Assembly: GCA_005784505.1 (NCBI GenBank) | Contig: VCAZ01000014.1 | Coordinates: forward strand, 775,748 to 839,747 | DNA from: Bagarius yarrelli | Taxonomy: Eukaryota > Chordata > Actinopteri > Siluriformes > Sisoridae | Direction of reading: 5' to 3' | DNA length: 64,000 bases | Shown here: one piece after another, positions 59,868 through 64,000 of the stretch | Layout of the letters: each line of letters begins with the position of its first letter | Numbering within the stretch: the stretch's first letter is position 1 | Notes under the pieces: model-generated | The model's database searches: none | The model's input: the letters and a program-made list of their open reading frames with translations, nothing else | What the model was told of the DNA's origin: nothing | Program-made: the position numbers and the translations under genes

Positions 59868-60310
59868 CACACTATATAACCAAAAGTATTGGAACATCTT
59901 TCCATTACATCCATCCTATTCCAGATGTTAGTCTCACTCTTCCTTCGATAAGAATCTCTAAACATCTGGAAAGTCTTTTCAATAGATTGGGTCATGTGAC
60001 TGTGTGGATTTGATCATTCAGTTCCAATAGTATTAATGAGATCAGACACTAATGTTGAGGTGAGGAGGTCTGGGGTTCAGTAGGGGTTCCAGTTCATCCC
60101 AAAGGGGTTCAGTTTAAAGGGGTTGAGTCAGAATCAGGACTCTGTACAGAACATCAGTTCTTTTACTCATCCAGAACACAGCATGTCTTCATGGAGATCA
60201 GGAGAGTTGTACACAAGGACATTGTCCTGCTGGGACAGGGTTTGAGTCTCGCAGTTCCAGTGAAGGTGGAATGGAATGATACAACATTCTAGAAAACTGT
60301 TTTTCTTCTG
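59868..60310 (+). mobile_element. MITE family A, second copy
   Basis: It starts 'cacactatataaccaaaagt' and shares long blocks with 29048-29463 ('gttcagtttaaaggggttga', 'cagcatgtcttcatggagat'). The right inverted repeat is not visible. Confidence 0.75.
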
Positions 60311-61605
60311 ATTTGTGTTTTTTTTTCTACACTAAAGACTAGCAAGATCTGGGTTCAAGCCCCACCACGTCTGGGTCCTTGAGCAGGACCCTTAACATTT
60401 TCTTGATTGATTGATTGTTTAAATCGAATCACTTAAAAAGAAAACCAGTTCTGATTGATTATTTTATCCAAAATAAGGTAATGTCGGGTCTTTATAAAAA
60501 CAACTTGTACAATTATTTCATCATGATGGGAAAAAAAATGTAAGAAAGCCTTTTTATTGTTTTCTCTGAAAGAGAATTAAATTCATGATTCATGGGATAA
60601 AAAAAGATGCCTTAGAAGAGCATCCTAACATACACACACACACACACTTTTCCACTATTCTCTTCATGTCGACTCGCTGAGCTGCGATTTATAGTCGAGT
60701 CGACACGTTTCACCTTCCATTAATAGATCCTACTCGAGCCTGGCTTCAATTAACATCAGGCAATCAATTAACAGCAGGGAGACGAGGTGTGACCAGGCTA
60801 CAGGCTACACACACTGATGGTATAAACACGTGTATGTGTGTGGGTGTGTGTGTGTGTGTGTGTAGGAGTTGGTTGTTTAAGGGTTTGAAGCTGCCCTATG
60901 GAGCAGGTTTGATGGACCATAACTCTAACCTAACACATTCCTCCCACACACACACACACACACACAATATTACAATCAGACAATCTGATGGGCTGCGGTT
61001 CCACACTAAACACACTTACACACTTTCAGACACATGATCCACTAACCAACCCAGAGTTTTCTCCTGATCCTCTGAATTAAAATCATATAAAAAAAAAAAC
61101 CCATCACCTGTAAATCCAAAGCTCTGATTGGCTGATAAGATCTGATGTTCCTGAAATTTATACAGAAATGTGCGGATGCAGTTATAACTTCACATCTACA
61201 GTGGCGCCCCAGACAAATTGATTAGGGGTGTTCAGAGAGGGCAAGAGCAAAATTTGGGGGTCTTTCTTTCGCTCTTCCTTTTTTAATTTTATTCTGTCCT
61301 TCTTTTGCTATTTAGTTTGTTCGATCTTTCACTTGTTTGTTCTTTCTTTCCTTCCTTCCTTTCCTCCATCCTTTGTTATTTTCCTCCTAGTTTTGTTATT
61401 TTTTCTTTCTTCCTTTTTTCTTTCTACCTTTTTCTTTCTTTTTTAATTATTAAAAAACAATTCTCCCCTTCCTTCACTCTTTCATCCTTTTTTCTATCTA
61501 TCTATCTATCTATCCATCCATCCATCCATCCATCCATTCATCCAACTGGTATTTTATCTGTTGTAAAATATTCCTTAGACGTTGAAGTTTCAGATGATAA
61601 ACGAG

Positions 61606-61684
<79 letters not shown>
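61606..61684. repeat. (CT)n microsatellite, ~39 units
   Basis: The longest pure dinucleotide run in the window. It follows a (TATC)/(CATC) array at 61495-61537. Confidence 0.95.
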
Positions 61685-61687
<3 letters not shown>

Positions 61688-61816
61688 GCACATGTCCTTG
61701 CTCAGCATTCTCTACTGTCCTGTCCTCCATCTCTCCATTTATCCGTCTGCATCAGTGATGAGCTCATTTCCCTACAGTGGTCGGGTGTCTCGGTGACCCC
61801 GGCAGCCTGGAATGAA

Positions 61817-61848
<32 letters not shown>

Positions 61849-62414
61849 TGAGAATCGATGGGCTCCTCGCCGTCCTGTCAGACTCGATCAATACATCATT
61901 CCTCCGGTAACGAGGCGGCAGCGTGCTGCCTCTTCCTCTATTTTATGATTATTTCACTTCTCCATCCTGATCGATCCCTCGCTTGGTGAGCACAGCAGCC
62001 GGTGTAAAGCACACTACAATTAGAGCTTGCTGTAATCTACCCCGCTGCCCCCATCTCATTCACTCAACGCTGTTCTATAAACCCCTGCTAGCACACATGC
62101 TAATACCTTCGACCCGAATTCAGTGAAAAAAAATCATTAAAACAAAAAATTTGGAAAATGATGCTGCTCCATTAGCATTATTATCCTTATTGTTATTATT
62201 ATCACGAGTTGCAGGGTGCATTCTGGGATATCCGCATGAGGAATTGCATGTCATGGCGCTTTACGAGTCTCTGGTGTTAATCACATTGTTAAATGTTAAT
62301 GAGCCGGAGTTTACATACATTTAACGGCTGCTGAACATTTATACAACATCTACGGAATAACGTCTTTCTGTAGATCCTCGGGGAGCTGGTGTGTGACGCT
62401 GTTCAGGTTTATTT

Positions 62415-62793
62415 AACACCAACATGTCTTTACATGGTGTATCATTTCATTCTTCCTTCACTGGAACTGCAAGACTCAAAACCTGTCCCAGCAGGACAAT
62501 GTCTCTGTGCACAAATTCCCTGATCTCCATGAAGACATGCTTTGTTCTGGATGTTTTGGAGCAGAAGAACTCTCATGTCCTGTACAGACTGAACACATTT
62601 GGGAACACATTAGTGTCTGATCTCATTAATACTATTAGAACTGAATGATCAAATGCACACAGTCACATGACCCACACAGTCACATGACCCAATCTAGTGA
62701 AAAGATGTGGTGAGGCTCTTATAGGAGAACTGGAATAGTTGTTAAATAAACTGATATGTGATGGGCAGGTGTTCCGATATATTTAGTCATGTG
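62415..62793 (-). mobile_element. MITE family A, third copy, inverted
   Basis: The reverse complement matches 59868-60310, including 'gacattgtcctgctgggaca' and 'tcagacactaatg'. An 18-base block 'cacacagtcacatgaccc' is duplicated in tandem near 62657-62691. An apparent open frame at 62424-62648 is part of the repeat, not a gene. Confidence 0.75.
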
Positions 62794-62875
62794 GTATTAG
62801 TGGTAGTTAAAAAGCTTCTACTGTATTATGTTGTGGTATTCTTTGGTCATTTCGTTTTTCGTTCTGTCCGGTCAT

Positions 62876-63009
62876 CCATCCATCTGTCTCTCTGTCTGTT
62901 TGTCTCTCTGTCTGTTTGTCTATCTATCTGTCCGTCTATCTATCTGTCTGTCCGTCTGTCTGTCCGTCTGTTTGTCCATCTATCTAACCGTCTGTCCGTC
63001 TATCTAACC

Positions 63010-63076
<67 letters not shown>

Positions 63077-63077
63077 A
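62876..63077. repeat. (TCTG)n/(TATC)n compound tetranucleotide tract
   Basis: Mixed TCTG, TCCG and TATC units; clean (TATC)n at 63041-63077. Confidence 0.9.
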
Positions 63078-63304
63078 GATTAGTTTATCTCTCCATACAG
63101 AACTCTTCACTATATTCTATACGCAGTCGTCCTGTGTAATAACTGGTTGCTACGGAAACCTAACCCTGGACATTAATATAAACAGGAACGAGTGTCACAT
63201 CTGCCGTTATGGAAAATTAACAAACACCTTCCAACCAATCAGAAGCCTGCTTTTAACAGCGTTGTCCTGTAAGTGTTTCCGCTGCCAGTGTAATAGTTTT
63301 TCAG

Positions 63305-63307
<3 letters not shown>

Positions 63308-63344
<37 letters not shown>
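63308..63344. repeat. (GT)n microsatellite
   Basis: About 18 GT units. Similar (GT)n or (CA)n runs lie at 8078-8110, 13211-13248, 24733-24765, 38286-38309, 38569-38594, 53206-53250, 58101-58136 and 63521-63551. Confidence 0.95.
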
Positions 63345-63345
<1 letters not shown>

Positions 63346-63730
63346 GAGAGGGGGCAGGAAGGTCATCAGTGTTTTTATGAAGCGTTGGGTAAGATGAAGG
63401 CAGAGACCGTCGGCTCATTAGTCTCTGTCATGACCGCACCCTGCACTACAACCCACCCGTGATAATGTACTCATTCAGCTGTGAGCCGCAGTTTGGCCTC
63501 AATCATGTCTTTGAATCGCACACACACCCACACACACACACACACACACACCGGACCTTTAAATATTTCTTTTTATGTTTATTGTTTTATCAAGCACATT
63601 TTCTGAACAATAACTCGGGCGGTAAATAACCACAGACGTTGATAAATCAGGTCATCGACTTCGACCCTCAATGAAGATACAAATACACACATATACAACA
63701 ACGCAAACAGTGCGGTTATTACTGAGAATC

Positions 63731-63915
63731 AGGAAGTGGTCGTTCAGTGATGAACGATCTGACAATCATGGCTTCAAATTTCAAATCCGTCAAGCTGCCT
63801 CTGCCGGGCCCCTGAGCAAGGCCCCTTCAGTCTCAACTGCTCAGACGGATAAAAAGGAGATAAATGTAAGTCACTCAGGATTAAGGACGTCTGCCAAATA
63901 CCCAAAATCTAAATA
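63731..63915 (+). mobile_element. tRNA-derived SINE
   Basis: 'ggaagtggtcgttcagtgat', 'ctgccgggcccctgagcaag' and 'ttaaggacgtctgccaaata' mark head, middle and tail. Confidence 0.8.
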
Positions 63916-64000
63916 AATAGATAAAATTACAGGTCGACTGATATTGATTTCTTTGAAACCGATACTGATGCCGATTATCTGCATGTGAACATCAGCGCTA

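Larger units (their letters stand above)
42275..64000 (-). other. robo2: robo2 upstream intron (5' end not in window)
   Basis: At least 21.7 kb with no Ig1 exon (expected motifs such as PPRIVEHPSD or EGRPTPTIEWYK are absent from every frame I read) and no other gene. It is filled with SINEs, MITE copies, microsatellites and unique DNA. Unique GC-balanced segments that could be conserved non-coding DNA lie at 45440-45860, 54400-54850, 57540-57840, 59120-59300, 60650-60790, 61850-62060 and 62160-62350. Open frames here are low-complexity or repeat-derived. A large intron between the Ig1 and Ig2 exons is typical of vertebrate robo genes. Confidence 0.75.

Noticed and set aside
62758..63462. 234-residue plus-strand open frame, longest in the window
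   Set aside because: The middle is a TCTG/TATC tetranucleotide array and (GT)n; no recognisable protein.
1..64000. CRISPR arrays, operons, phage or other prokaryotic systems
   Set aside because: Exon-intron structure, SINEs and microsatellites show vertebrate nuclear DNA; no such structures are present.

Overview
The window is vertebrate nuclear DNA, most probably from a teleost fish. It has short exons in long AT-rich introns, GT-AG splice sites, dense microsatellites, tRNA-derived SINEs and Tc1/mariner-type relics. The SINE families (heads of the type 'gtggttaaggtgttggactgctaat', tails of the type 'ggataaggacgtctgccaaatg') and the Tc1 relic look like those common in otophysan fish such as catfish. 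That placement is an inference from memory, not a database result.

One protein-coding gene is visible, and it fills the window: roundabout guidance receptor 2 (robo2), on the minus strand. Sixteen consecutive internal exons run from 42274 down to 7968. Their splice phases fit without a gap and give 2340 coding bases (779 complete codons plus split ends). They encode Ig2, Ig3, Ig4, Ig5, FN3-1, FN3-2, FN3-3, the juxtamembrane stalk, the transmembrane helix and the start of the cytoplasmic tail. The last exon is a 27-nt microexon. Signal peptide and Ig1 must lie beyond 64000, upstream of an intron of at least 21.7 kb. The rest of the cytoplasmic tail (CC motifs) must lie beyond position 1, after an intron of at least 7.9 kb. 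No start codon, stop codon, promoter or UTR of robo2 is in the window, and I found no second gene, tRNA or rRNA.

Layout, left to right: 1-7967 is a robo2 intron with pyrimidine and purine tracts, possible conserved non-coding DNA, and the left arm of a large inverted repeat filled with degenerate CCCTAA-like sequence. 7968-14010 holds the microexon, the transmembrane exon, FN3-3 and half of FN3-2; the right arm of the inverted repeat (8960-9537) lies here. 14011-21851 holds a Tc1-like relic, a nested SINE, and the FN3-2, FN3-1 and Ig5 exons. 21852-28803 holds the Ig4 exons, a 570-bp purine tract and a GC-box-like minisatellite. 28804-41300 is intron with SINEs, two MITEs and a tandem array carrying five perfect CArG boxes just downstream of the Ig3b exon. 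41301-42274 is a compact cluster of three exons (Ig2 and the first half of Ig3). 42275-64000 is intron only, with SINEs, MITEs, microsatellites and several GC-balanced unique stretches that may be enhancers.

Robo2 is a single-pass receptor for Slit ligands that mediates axon repulsion and neuronal migration. I found no previously undescribed gene system. The most unusual structures are the CArg-box tandem array, the inverted telomere-like repeat pair, and the microsatellites that serve as splice-acceptor pyrimidine tracts of three exons.
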